A stretch of DNA of 64,000 bases from Klebsiella michiganensis (GTDB lineage Bacteria; Pseudomonadota; Gammaproteobacteria; Enterobacterales; Enterobacteriaceae), in contig NZ_PRDB01000017.1 in the NCBI RefSeq assembly GCF_002925905.1, positions 85,942-149,941 of the forward strand. The letters are read 5' to 3'. A model generated the notes under the pieces. It did not search any database. It saw nothing but the letters and a program-made list of their open reading frames with translations, and was not told where the DNA came from. Shown here in pieces: positions 40,177 through 48,452 of this stretch (the stretch's first letter is position 1; each line of letters opens with the position of its first letter). Position numbers and translations under genes: made by a program.

Positions 40177-40635
40177 TTATTTCAGACGCTCTGCAAGGTA
40201 GCGCTGATAATCAGGGATCAGGATATCAACGGGGTCGCTGAAGTGCGGGGACTGGATAATAAAGTCGGCGGTTGAGACATTGGTGGCGACGGGAATATTC
40301 CATACCGTCGCCAAACGTAATAACGCTTTAACATCCGGGTCGTGCGGCACGGCATTTAGCGGATCCCAGAAAAAAATCAATACATCGATTTTACCTTCTG
40401 AAATCAGCGCACCCACCTGCTGGTCGCCGCCCATGGGACCACTCAGCATCGCATGCACCTCCAGCCCGGTTGCGCGTGACACCAGATTTCCGGTCGTTCC
40501 TGTCGCCGAGAGCGTGTGTTGCGCCAGCAGTGGCTGGTGGCGCTCGACCCACTTCATCAGCATATCTTTACAGTGATCGTGAGCAACCAGCGCAATATGC
40601 TTGCGTGCTGGCAAGGTACGTGTTGTTAGTTCCAT
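40177..40635 (-). CDS. mgsA: Methylglyoxal synthase
   Basis: A 152-residue enzyme (E. coli 152) that converts dihydroxyacetone phosphate to methylglyoxal and phosphate, a bypass that relieves sugar-phosphate stress. Catalytic Asp71 lies in GPMGGDQQ, with His98 and Asp101 in NAVPHDPD; the phosphate-binding ATGTTGN is at 44-50. The start [20 protein letters not shown] is chosen over an in-frame ATG 34 codons upstream that lacks conservation. Confidence 0.96.
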   Translation of the reverse strand: MELTTRTLPARKHIALVAHDHCKDMLMKWVERHQPLLAQHTLSATGTTGNLVSRATGLEVHAMLSGPMGGDQQVGALISEGKIDVLIFFWDPLNAVPHDPDVKALLRLATVWNIPVATNVSTADFIIQSPHFSDPVDILIPDYQRYLAERLK

Positions 40636-40789
40636 CATTTCATTCCACATTTTGGCCTGTAGACAGATTACTGGAAGTGACTGTTGCTGCAAGCGTCGGG
40701 ATGAAAAAATTTGACGCATCTGCAGGTCAGGACTCATGCGGGTTCATCCGGATTAGCATACACTTGGGCTAAATAGCAGGAGGATGATG

Positions 40790-41203
40790 ATGAAAGAAAA
40801 CGATATCGCAGGTATTTTGACCTCGACACGGACTATCGCCCTGGTGGGGGCAAGTGACAAACCTGACCGCCCAAGCTATCGGGTGATGAAGTATCTTCTG
40901 GAGCAGGGATATCACGTCATTCCCGTTTCCCCTAAGGTTGCGGGTACCACGCTGCTGGGGCAAAAAGGGTATGCCACGCTTGCTGACGTGCCGGAAAAAG
41001 TGGATATGGTCGATGTTTTCCGTAACTCAGAAGCGGCCTGGGGCGTCGCCCAGGAGGCAGTGGCTATCGGTGCGAAAACGCTATGGCTACAGCTGGGGGT
41101 AATCAATGAACAGGCGGCTGTTCTCGCCCGAGACGCCGGTCTAAATGTGGTGATGGATCGCTGTCCGGCGATAGAGATCCCGCGATTAGGATTAGCCCGT
41201 TAA
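40790..41203 (+). CDS. yccU: YccU, CoA-binding domain protein
   Basis: A 137-residue CoA_binding (Rossmann-like) protein, equal to E. coli YccU, with the N-terminal [20 protein letters not shown] motif seen in succinyl-CoA-synthetase-like domains. Its role is unknown. Three consecutive ATG codons begin the frame; the third (40790) has ideal 6-base spacing from AGGAGG. In E. coli yccT lies between mgsA and yccU and hspQ follows yccU; here yccT is absent and a 16-kb island follows. Confidence 0.92.
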   Translation: MKENDIAGILTSTRTIALVGASDKPDRPSYRVMKYLLEQGYHVIPVSPKVAGTTLLGQKGYATLADVPEKVDMVDVFRNSEAAWGVAQEAVAIGAKTLWLQLGVINEQAAVLARDAGLNVVMDRCPAIEIPRLGLAR

Positions 41204-41206
41204 ACC

Positions 41207-41233
41207 TAAAACCCCGCCTGGCGGGGTTTTTTA
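41207..41233 (+). terminator. Terminator of yccU
   Basis: AAAACCCCGC-CTG-GCGGGGTTTT followed by TTATTA: a strong intrinsic terminator that marks the left edge of conserved sequence before the island. Confidence 0.93.
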
Positions 41234-41805
41234 TTATCAATATTGATTAAGTTATTTATGGTCAATATTTTAATTAAAACTACATCGAAACGTTTCTTTA
41301 TTTTAAAATAAAACCCATTGTCTTTGTGGATTTAACAGGCATCGTCCAGGTTTTATCTCCCTTATTACTTAAAATTTCCTTGCGAGGATAATTTATTTCT
41401 TATAAATAAACCATAGAAAATATATGGGGAATCCTTATAAAATATTTTAAAGTTTAAAAAAATAATTGTTTTTTCTCATGTCATTTATATGACTAATATC
41501 ACAGATATTTTTGGCGTAGCGTTAAAATGGAGGTTTGGTGATATAAGAAATGTATTATCCATGATTTTATCTTCATTGTAATAACCGTGAGCAATCATTT
41601 TTCTTATGGTCTATATTAACATCTCAAAATGTAAGTTTATTATTTTAAGTTGTTGTAATTTAAGTAATTTAATTTATTACAGAATGTAATTGGATTATTT
41701 TGCTTTCACCTTGCGGGACTCCGTTAAGTGGTATATCTAATAAGATGCATAATTAAGAATTATCTCATACCTCTGACTGCGTCTTCATCTCAAGGGTGCA
41801 ACCTG
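41234..41805. other. Very AT-rich island edge / adhesin leader, no gene seen
   Basis: About 570 bases of roughly 70-75% A+T with long A and T runs, in contrast to the GC-rich genes on either side. No gene is visible. Such DNA is typical of H-NS-silenced horizontally acquired promoters, and it must hold the adhesin promoter. The frame of the adhesin stays open upstream to 41728, but the codons from 41728 to 41805 do not resemble the family N-terminus. Confidence 0.55.
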
Positions 41806-44800
41806 ATGAAAAATATAAATGTGACAGTGAAAGAAACTGGTGCTGAATACACCGTCGATGGCAATCAAGTTAATCTCAATACGCAGTCAGTGGTCCTCCT
41901 GCACGTTAAGCGTGAGGATATTCGTTCATATACCCGACAAGGTAATGATCTTGTTCTAAAACTCCAAAACGGTGACACCGTTACAATTAAAAACTTTTTC
42001 GTTGTGGATGAGCATGGACAGCACAGTGATTTGGTTCTTATGGATGATGAGACCGGCGCGCTATGGTGGCTAGAAGGTGCGGGTACCGATGGGGCACACT
42101 ATTCGCTGATTAGCGATCTTTCAGAAGTCATCGCGACCGGTGGCGCGGGACAAAGTATTGCCGGTTGGGTCATGGCTGGTGCGGCTTTGCTGGGTATTGC
42201 GGCAATGTTCGCCGGCACCTCAAACAAAGACCACCACTCTTCGGTTTCTGAAAGCGATTCTGATGCTGACAGTGATTCAGACTCCGACAGTGATACGGAT
42301 GCTGACAGCGATAGCGACTCTGATTCAGACAGTGATTCTGATTCAGATAGTGATTCCGATTCTGACAGTGATTCCGACTCGGATTCAGATAGTGATTCGG
42401 ATGCTGACAGCGACGCGGATAGTGATTCTGATGCTGACAGCGACTCCGATACTGATACCGAGCTACCTACCGCGGCACAGAACATAGCGGTCATTGACAA
42501 TGTGGGCCCCATCACCGGTGTGCTGCATTCTGGTGATGTCACTGACGATACGACCCCGGAGATTAAAGGGACAGCAGAGGCTGGGGCAACGATAACGATT
42601 TATGACGGCGATACCAAACTGGGTTCTGTCGTCGCGGATGAAAATGGCAACTGGAGCTTCACGTTACCGGAGCTGAGCGAGGGTTCCCATAGCCTGAGCG
42701 CGACGGTGACGGACAAAGCCGGCAACGTCAGCGAACGTTCGCCGGCGTTTGAACTGACCATCGATACCACTGCGCCGGCAGCCAGCATTCCGCAGGTAAC
42801 CGACAATGTTGCAGAGCACACCGGCCAGCTGCAGAGCGGGGATCTGACTAACGATGCGACGCCCACCCTGAACGGCACGGCGGAAGCGGGATCCACGGTG
42901 ACGATCTATGACGGCGACACCGTGCTGGGCACAGTGGTTGCCGGCGAGGATGGACGCTGGAGCTTCACGCCAGCTAGTCTGGAGGAAGGCGCCCACAGCC
43001 TGAGCACTACGGTAACGGACAAAGCCGGGAACGTCAGCGAACGTTCGCCGGCGTTTGAACTGACGGTAGACACTATAGTGAACCCGGTTAGCGATCTGCA
43101 GGTAACTGATAATGCAGGAGAAGACACGGGTACACTGAACAGCGGTAGCGTGACGGATGATGATACACCAACCTTGAGCGGTACGGCGGAAGCGGGCGCC
43201 ACGATCACAATTTATGACGGTGATACCGTACTGGGCACCGCGATTGCGGACGAGGACGGACGCTGGAGCTTTACTCCTGACGCCCTGGCTGAAGGATCCC
43301 ATAGCCTGAGCACCACGGTGACCGATCTGGCCGGCAACGTCAGCGAACGATCCCCGATATTTATATTAACTGTCGATCTTAGCGATGACACCGACTCCGA
43401 CAGCGACTCGGATTCAGACAGTGACTCTGACTCCGACAGTGACTCAGATTCTGACAGTGACTCGGATTCCGACAGCGATTCGGACTCTGACAGTGATTCC
43501 GACTCCGACAGCGACTCGGACTCTGACAGTGATTCCGACTCCGACAGCGACTCGGACTCCGACAGCGACTCCGACTCCGACAGTGATTCGGATTCCGACA
43601 GCGACTCTGACTCCGACAGTGATTCGGACTCAGACAGCGACTCCGATTCCGACAGCGACTCGGATTCTGACAGCGACTCGGATTCTGACAGCGACTCAGA
43701 TTCTGACAGTGACTCTGACTCGGATTCAGACAGCGATTCGGATTCTGATAGCGACTCCGACAGCGACTCGGACTCCGACAGCGATTCTGATTCGGACAGC
43801 GATTCCGATTCTGACAGTGATTCCGATTCTGACAGTGATTCCGATTCTGACTCTGACAGTGACTCGGACTCTGACAGCGACTCGGATTCCGACAGCGATA
43901 TCGAGGCCATCCCCGATAGCAACAGCCCGGACGTTGTCGCGCTGGAAGGTAACCTGAACAACGTCAGCGGTACCAGCGGTCAACTGGTTGGCCTGACGTT
44001 ACTCAGCACCGTCGATGTCTCGCTGCTGTCGGGCAATAATCTGCGCTTTAGCGTGGGTTCCGGAACCGTTGAGGATATGACGGTATCGGTGAACGGCAAC
44101 TCGCTGCTGACGGCGAGCGGATTGCTGACCACTATCGTCAACCTGCTGGGAGCAGGAAATACCCTGACGGCCGATCTGTCGGTGGTGAATACGGCCACCG
44201 GCGAAGTCGTGGCGATTGCGGAAAACAGCGTCTCTATCTCGGCGAGCCTGCTTGGCGGGCTCTCCTATAACGGCACGGTCTCCTTCGCCAATCTGCCGGC
44301 GGGCGACTACACCATGGTTATCTCTGCGCCGGAAAGTAACGGCCCCCTGGTATCGTTGATCAACGCGCTGGCGGCGGCCCAGGTGGCAAGCTTCGTCAAC
44401 GTGGACGTGACGGATTCGGTTGGCTACAGCGTCGGCGCCATTGAAGGTAACGTGCTGGATACCACAGCCAGCGGCGATATGCAGGATAGCGGTCAGGGCA
44501 TCTCGGTCACCAGCGCGGTATCTGACTCCGTCGACGGATCGACCCCGGTTAACGTGACCAGCGCTGGCGTCAATATCACCGGGGCTTATGGGGTACTGAC
44601 GATTCACTCTGATGGCAGCTATAGCTACCAGTTGACCAAAGGCGGGGCCGCTATCGGTCAATCGGATGTCTTTAGCTATACCATTACCGATGAAGCGGGC
44701 AATACCTCGACGACTAACCTGACGATTAATATCGGCGGCAACATCGAACCGGCGCAGGCCAATCCGGATGCTCAGGAAACAGATCTGACCGCGACGTTCG

Positions 44801-46848
44801 ATACCCTCAACGGAGAAAGCGGTACCGTTGGCCAACTTGTCGGCGTCTCGTTACTTGGTTCCGTCAACGTTGGCTTACTCAACGGCAATAGTTTTGACTT
44901 TGACGTCGCCGCGGGGGCAAACGAAAAAGTGCTGCTCGCTGTCTCTGGGACCACCGGCCTGAGCCTGGGCGCGGCCCTGAGCACGTTGCTGAGCCTGCTG
45001 GGTGGCGCATCGTCCTTTACGGCGGATCTCTCTATCGTCGATAAGGCGACCGGCGAAGTGGTGCAGGTTCTGACCAACGCCGTCAACATCAATGTTAATG
45101 GACTGGGTCTCAGCCTGGGCTATAGCGGCGGCGGCTGGTCCTCAATGTTACCTTCAGGGTCGTACACGGCGGTGGTCTCTTCACCGAATACCGGCGGTCT
45201 GTTGGGCGCGCTGCTGGACCTGAACCTGGGCACCTTTGTCAACGTGTCGGTCACCGACTCTGAGGGCTATCACACCGACAGCCTGACGGGGAACGTCCTG
45301 CAAAGCGATGGCGACGGCGATGTGGCGGACACCGGGGTAAATATTAAGGTGACGAGCGTCACCGCCACCTCGGTGACCGACGCCGATCCGGTATCGGTCA
45401 CCAGCAGCGGAACGACGATAGCCGGTGCCTGGGGATCGCTGACCATCCATAGCGACGGTAGCTATACCTATCAGCCGTACGGCGGAGTGAATAGCGTCGG
45501 CCAATCGGAGGTCTTTACCTACACCATAACCGACAGTCTGGGCCACACGGCGAGCACGACGCTGACGATCGATATCGACAGCCCGGCTTCGCTGGCGGTG
45601 AATGATGTCGTTGCGCTGAACGTGGCAACGGCGCTGGCAACGGTGAATGTTCCGGCGATTGACACCGCGGGGCTGAACACAAGCGGTAAGTCGACAACGG
45701 GCGGAGTATCAGCGAGTAAGTCGATTAGCTTTAGCGTGGGGGCCGATCGCGAAATGGATACCCTCTCGGTGAATGTGAACTACACCGCAAGTGGCTCGGT
45801 GGTCAATACCGTCAGGATTGACAGCACGGTCAGTATTTATCATGTGCTCGGCGACGGCAGTAAGGTTCTGGTGTGGCAGGGGGTACCGACAGAAAATCTG
45901 ACCACGATTATCGGCGCAACAGCTAGCGCTACGGATACGCTAACGCTAACGGGTGTGGCATTGAGCGAAGGAAATTACGAGATGGTCCTGGCTTCGAAAG
46001 CCACCGCCACTCTGGATTCTTTCTTAACGCCAGCGCCGAATTATACGGTTGGAGCTTCTATCACCGGTACAACGTTCGATACCGCAACGCATTATACGGT
46101 GGCAGGAACCAACGTCAGCGGGAATATCCAGAACGGAAACAACTCGGGCGGTACGGAAGATTTCCATGGCGTGCTGTATGCCTCATACACCGTCGCCGGA
46201 CATACTTCCTCTGGCAGTGCCGAATCCTGGACCTTCAACAGTAATGGCAGTATCACCACCAGCAACGGTAGCGCAGTAACCGGAAGCAGCGTCACAATTT
46301 ACGGTGACTATGGCACCCTGACGATGGCGAATAATGGTTCTTATACCTACAGTCTGAAGGCAGGGATGGATGTGTCGACAATCACGCACAAGGAGGTCTT
46401 CGCCTACACGGTAAACGACAGCAATGGCGTTTCTTCCGCGGCGACGCTGACCATCGATCTGCATCCGCAGATTACCGGCAGCGTGAACGGCGACGATATC
46501 CACAGCACCGCTTATGACGATACCTTCACCCTGGGTATCGGGGCCGACACGGTGGTTTACAACCTGCTGGCCGATGACAATACCGGCGGCAACGGCAGCG
46601 ATACCTGGAAGGATTTCTCGGTTGCGCAAGGGGATCATATCGATGTGTCGGCGCTGCTGGTTGACTGGGATGGGAACAGCAGCAGTCTGGGCAACTATGT
46701 GACCCTGAGCTACGTTGGCAATAACACGGTGGTATCCATCGACCGCGACGGCGGGGCCGGTGACCATCAATCAACAACCTTAATTACGCTGGAAGGGGTG
46801 CATATCAATTCGCTCAACGAGCTGCTTGATACAAATAACTCCAACTAA
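41806..46848 (+). CDS. Giant SD-repeat, BapA/LapA-like type-I-secreted surface adhesin
   Basis: Predicted surface adhesin of 1680 residues. Start [19 protein letters not shown] is chosen because it begins a BapA-type prefix domain (1 to about 105, ending in [16 protein letters not shown]), with AAGGG 9 bases upstream. A hydrophobic segment follows at 117-137 (outer-membrane retention region in this class). Then come SD tract 1 (150-218, with Ala/Thr interruptions), three Ig-like repeats of about 100 residues (220-525), SD tract 2 (530-698, perfect Asp-Ser alternation), two modules of about 284 residues and a third divergent one (about 707-1553), each ending in a VCBS-like segment, and a C-terminal type I secretion domain (1555-1680, with [18 protein letters not shown]). 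It contains no Cys, as is usual for such adhesins. Exporter genes follow immediately. The ligand is unknown; a role in biofilm or adhesion is inferred. Confidence 0.9.
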   Translation: MKNINVTVKETGAEYTVDGNQVNLNTQSVVLLHVKREDIRSYTRQGNDLVLKLQNGDTVTIKNFFVVDEHGQHSDLVLMDDETGALWWLEGAGTDGAHYSLISDLSEVIATGGAGQSIAGWVMAGAALLGIAAMFAGTSNKDHHSSVSESDSDADSDSDSDSDTDADSDSDSDSDSDSDSDSDSDSDSDSDSDSDSDSDADSDADSDSDADSDSDTDTELPTAAQNIAVIDNVGPITGVLHSGDVTDDTTPEIKGTAEAGATITIYDGDTKLGSVVADENGNWSFTLPELSEGSHSLSATVTDKAGNVSERSPAFELTIDTTAPAASIPQVTDNVAEHTGQLQSGDLTNDATPTLNGTAEAGSTVTIYDGDTVLGTVVAGEDGRWSFTPASLEEGAHSLSTTVTDKAGNVSERSPAFELTVDTIVNPVSDLQVTDNAGEDTGTLNSGSVTDDDTPTLSGTAEAGATITIYDGDTVLGTAIADEDGRWSFTPDALAEGSHSLSTTVTDLAGNVSERSPIFILTVDLSDDTDSDSDSDSDSDSDSDSDSDSDSDSDSDSDSDSDSDSDSDSDSDSDSDSDSDSDSDSDSDSDSDSDSDSDSDSDSDSDSDSDSDSDSDSDSDSDSDSDSDSDSDSDSDSDSDSDSDSDSDSDSDSDSDSDSDSDSDSDSDSDSDSDSDSDSDSDSDSDSDSDSDSDSDSDIEAIPDSNSPDVVALEGNLNNVSGTSGQLVGLTLLSTVDVSLLSGNNLRFSVGSGTVEDMTVSVNGNSLLTASGLLTTIVNLLGAGNTLTADLSVVNTATGEVVAIAENSVSISASLLGGLSYNGTVSFANLPAGDYTMVISAPESNGPLVSLINALAAAQVASFVNVDVTDSVGYSVGAIEGNVLDTTASGDMQDSGQGISVTSAVSDSVDGSTPVNVTSAGVNITGAYGVLTIHSDGSYSYQLTKGGAAIGQSDVFSYTITDEAGNTSTTNLTINIGGNIEPAQANPDAQETDLTATFDTLNGESGTVGQLVGVSLLGSVNVGLLNGNSFDFDVAAGANEKVLLAVSGTTGLSLGAALSTLLSLLGGASSFTADLSIVDKATGEVVQVLTNAVNINVNGLGLSLGYSGGGWSSMLPSGSYTAVVSSPNTGGLLGALLDLNLGTFVNVSVTDSEGYHTDSLTGNVLQSDGDGDVADTGVNIKVTSVTATSVTDADPVSVTSSGTTIAGAWGSLTIHSDGSYTYQPYGGVNSVGQSEVFTYTITDSLGHTASTTLTIDIDSPASLAVNDVVALNVATALATVNVPAIDTAGLNTSGKSTTGGVSASKSISFSVGADREMDTLSVNVNYTASGSVVNTVRIDSTVSIYHVLGDGSKVLVWQGVPTENLTTIIGATASATDTLTLTGVALSEGNYEMVLASKATATLDSFLTPAPNYTVGASITGTTFDTATHYTVAGTNVSGNIQNGNNSGGTEDFHGVLYASYTVAGHTSSGSAESWTFNSNGSITTSNGSAVTGSSVTIYGDYGTLTMANNGSYTYSLKAGMDVSTITHKEVFAYTVNDSNGVSSAATLTIDLHPQITGSVNGDDIHSTAYDDTFTLGIGADTVVYNLLADDNTGGNGSDTWKDFSVAQGDHIDVSALLVDWDGNSSSLGNYVTLSYVGNNTVVSIDRDGGAGDHQSTTLITLEGVHINSLNELLDTNNSN
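42253..42459 (+). repeat. SD tract 1 of the adhesin (69 residues, interrupted)
   Basis: Encodes residues 150-218, mainly alternating Ser and Asp with occasional Ala or Thr in place of Ser (DADSDSD, DTDAD). It follows directly on the hydrophobic segment, so it would form the stalk nearest the cell surface. Codons are mixed (AGT, AGC, TCT, TCC, GAT, GAC). Confidence 0.93.
42463..43380 (+). repeat. Three tandem Ig-like repeats of about 300 bp
   Basis: Residues about 220-320, 322-424 and 426-525. Each carries [16 protein letters not shown], a DG.WSFTP segment and [17 protein letters not shown], typical of bacterial Ig-like (Big) adhesin domains. The copies are highly similar at DNA level, most of all in the last 70 bp, so unequal crossing-over could change copy number. 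Confidence 0.9.
43393..43899 (+). repeat. SD tract 2 of the adhesin (169 residues, uninterrupted)
   Basis: Encodes residues 530-698 as perfect Asp-Ser alternation, 84 pairs, with no other residue. At DNA level all six Ser codons except TCA-rich runs and both Asp codons are mixed, so the protein repeat is perfect while the DNA repeat is degenerate. Long shadow frames on both strands in this stretch are by-products of the 6-base periodicity. Confidence 0.96.
43924..46464 (+). repeat. Three large BapA/VCBS-type modules
   Basis: Residues about 707-990 and 991-1258 are two copies of one module with a register of 284 residues: [17 protein letters not shown] against [31 protein letters not shown] against [26 protein letters not shown] against [12 protein letters not shown], and [12 protein letters not shown] against [12 protein letters not shown]. 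Residues about 1259-1553 are a more diverged third copy ending [19 protein letters not shown]. Each ends in a VCBS-like beta domain. Confidence 0.8.
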
Positions 46849-46863
46849 TCGGCGTTATAGCGA

Positions 46864-46883
46864 ACGGCACACGGAAGTGCCGT
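46864..46883 (+). other. Hairpin between adhesin and exporter genes
   Basis: A 7-bp perfect stem ACGGCAC / GTGCCGT with a 6-base loop lies 16 bases past the adhesin stop. No strong T tract follows, so it is more likely a partial terminator or mRNA-stabilising element that lowers exporter expression relative to adhesin. The rest of the 167-bp gap is AT-rich leader of the next gene. Confidence 0.45.
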
Positions 46884-47015
46884 CCAGATTATTTATTGCG
46901 GAGGAATGAATCGGGCAGCGATCCGGGAGATAGCAGACCGTTATTTAATAAAAATAATGATGCGGAAATTATTATATCCGTTTTTTCAGTGCGTGAATTC
47001 TGAAGGGTAAATTTG

Positions 47016-48452
47016 ATGCGTCTATTTAAACAAAAAAGGAATGTCATAACCTGCGGCTATACCGCTCTCTTTATTGCTTTGAATCCGCCGTTTTCAGGTC
47101 ATGCGGAAAATTCATACTTGATGCCGAATGATATTAGCAGCCAGCGTTTAACCGATAGCCAACAGGTCGCGGGGTACAATGAAGAGATTATTAATAGCCA
47201 GACCCGAATATCCGGCCCGCTGGATATTAAAAAAGCGGTAAAAAATGCGGTCAACTGGCATCCGGCGATTACCCAGGAGGTCAGCAAACTCCAGGAAATG
47301 GCGCAGAAAGTTGACGTGGCGAAAGCCAAATATTACCCGCAAATTAGTGCGGGTATGAATAATGGTTATAGTAATACTTATTCTGATGCCGGATATACGC
47401 CATCGCTGGTCGTCTCGGTATCGCAAATGCTTTACGACTTCGGCAAAGTGTCCAGTTCGGTCAGAGCCGCCGACTCCGGCGTGGCCCAGCAGCAGGCCAC
47501 CGTCATGCTGAATATCGACCAGGTCGCTCACGACACCGCCGCGGCGGTAGTGCAGGTGCAGGGCTATCAAAAGCTGGTCGACATCGCTAAAGCGCAGGTC
47601 GATTCGCTTAAACAGATTGGCGATCTTATTCGCCAGCGCAACGATGCGGGGGCGTCATCATTATCGGACGTTGTGCAGACCGATACCCGCGTGGAGGGCG
47701 CGCAATCTACGCTCCTGCAATATCAGGCGGCCCTTCAGCGCTGGAAAGCCACGCTCGCGACCTATATCGGCATCGGCGGCATTGCCACGGTGACGGATGA
47801 CCTTCCGCAGGGGATGGACGCCGCCTGCGCGGTATCCAAAATCGATTACCGCTCTGTTCCGGCGGTATTAGCGGCGCTGGCCCAGGCCGGCCAGGCTCAG
47901 GCTCAGCTGGATAACGCCAACGCGCAAATGCTGCCGACGATTTCCCTTGAGCCGGAAGTCACCCATTACCTCAACGATAACTACGCCAACAGCGCGGTAC
48001 TGAATAAAACGCAATACTCCGCCTGGGTGAAAGTGCAAATGCCCATCTATCAGGGCGGTGCGATGACCGCCTCCCGCGACGCCGCCCAGCAAAGTCTGGC
48101 GGCGGCGAATGCGGCGATCAAAACCGCCCAGCTGGACGCCAGCCAGAAGCTGAACGCCTCTCGCGATGAAGCGGTTAATCTTGCCCAGTCGCTGGGGATT
48201 CAGAAACGTCAGCAGCAGCTGGGTGAGCAAACCCGGGCGCTGTATCAGGATCAGTATCTTCAGCTCGGCTCGCGGCCGCTGCTGGATCTGCTCAACGTCG
48301 ATCAGGAAATTTACCAGGCCAGATTTAGCCAGGTCCTGACGGAATCACAACTGCGTTCGCTGGAGCTGGACTGCCTGTTCAGCACCGGCAAGATGCGCTC
48401 GGTGTTCGCGCTGGAAAAGCAAAATATCCAGGGCGTGGAGATCCGCCCATGA
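47016..48452 (+). CDS. TolC-family outer membrane channel of the adhesin type I exporter (LapE-like)
   Basis: A protein of 478 residues with a signal peptide (KQKRNVITCGYTALFIALNPPFSGHA) and two outer-membrane-efflux repeats of long helices and beta-hairpins (SAGMNNGYSNTYSDAGYTPSLVVSVSQ first half; SLEPEVTHYLNDN second half). It is expected to trimerise into the outer-membrane duct through which the adhesin leaves. The ATG at 47016 has GAAGGG 8 bases upstream; an adjacent TTG would add one residue. Its stop overlaps the ABC gene start by 4 bases (ATGA), so the exporter is translationally coupled. Confidence 0.9.
   Translation: MRLFKQKRNVITCGYTALFIALNPPFSGHAENSYLMPNDISSQRLTDSQQVAGYNEEIINSQTRISGPLDIKKAVKNAVNWHPAITQEVSKLQEMAQKVDVAKAKYYPQISAGMNNGYSNTYSDAGYTPSLVVSVSQMLYDFGKVSSSVRAADSGVAQQQATVMLNIDQVAHDTAAAVVQVQGYQKLVDIAKAQVDSLKQIGDLIRQRNDAGASSLSDVVQTDTRVEGAQSTLLQYQAALQRWKATLATYIGIGGIATVTDDLPQGMDAACAVSKIDYRSVPAVLAALAQAGQAQAQLDNANAQMLPTISLEPEVTHYLNDNYANSAVLNKTQYSAWVKVQMPIYQGGAMTASRDAAQQSLAAANAAIKTAQLDASQKLNASRDEAVNLAQSLGIQKRQQQLGEQTRALYQDQYLQLGSRPLLDLLNVDQEIYQARFSQVLTESQLRSLELDCLFSTGKMRSVFALEKQNIQGVEIRP

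Noticed and set aside
41234..41805. Search for integrase, IS element ends or direct repeats at the island edges
   Set aside because: No inverted repeats of IS type, no transposase and no obvious direct repeat shared by the two edges were found by eye.
41728..41805. Upstream ATG at 41728 as the adhesin start
   Set aside because: The first 26 codons do not look like a BapA prefix, and the region is AT-rich leader; the ATG at 41806 has a better ribosome site and begins the conserved domain.
42253..42459. SD tract considered as a CRISPR-like or microsatellite repeat
   Set aside because: The repeat unit is a dipeptide within one long frame; there are no spacers or palindromic repeats.
43212..43961. 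Long minus-strand frame rich in SES repeats and plus-strand frames rich in TPTAT-like repeats across the SD tract
   Set aside because: Shadows produced by the 6-base periodicity of the Asp-Ser coding tract; no ribosome sites, and the adhesin frame is clearly the real one.
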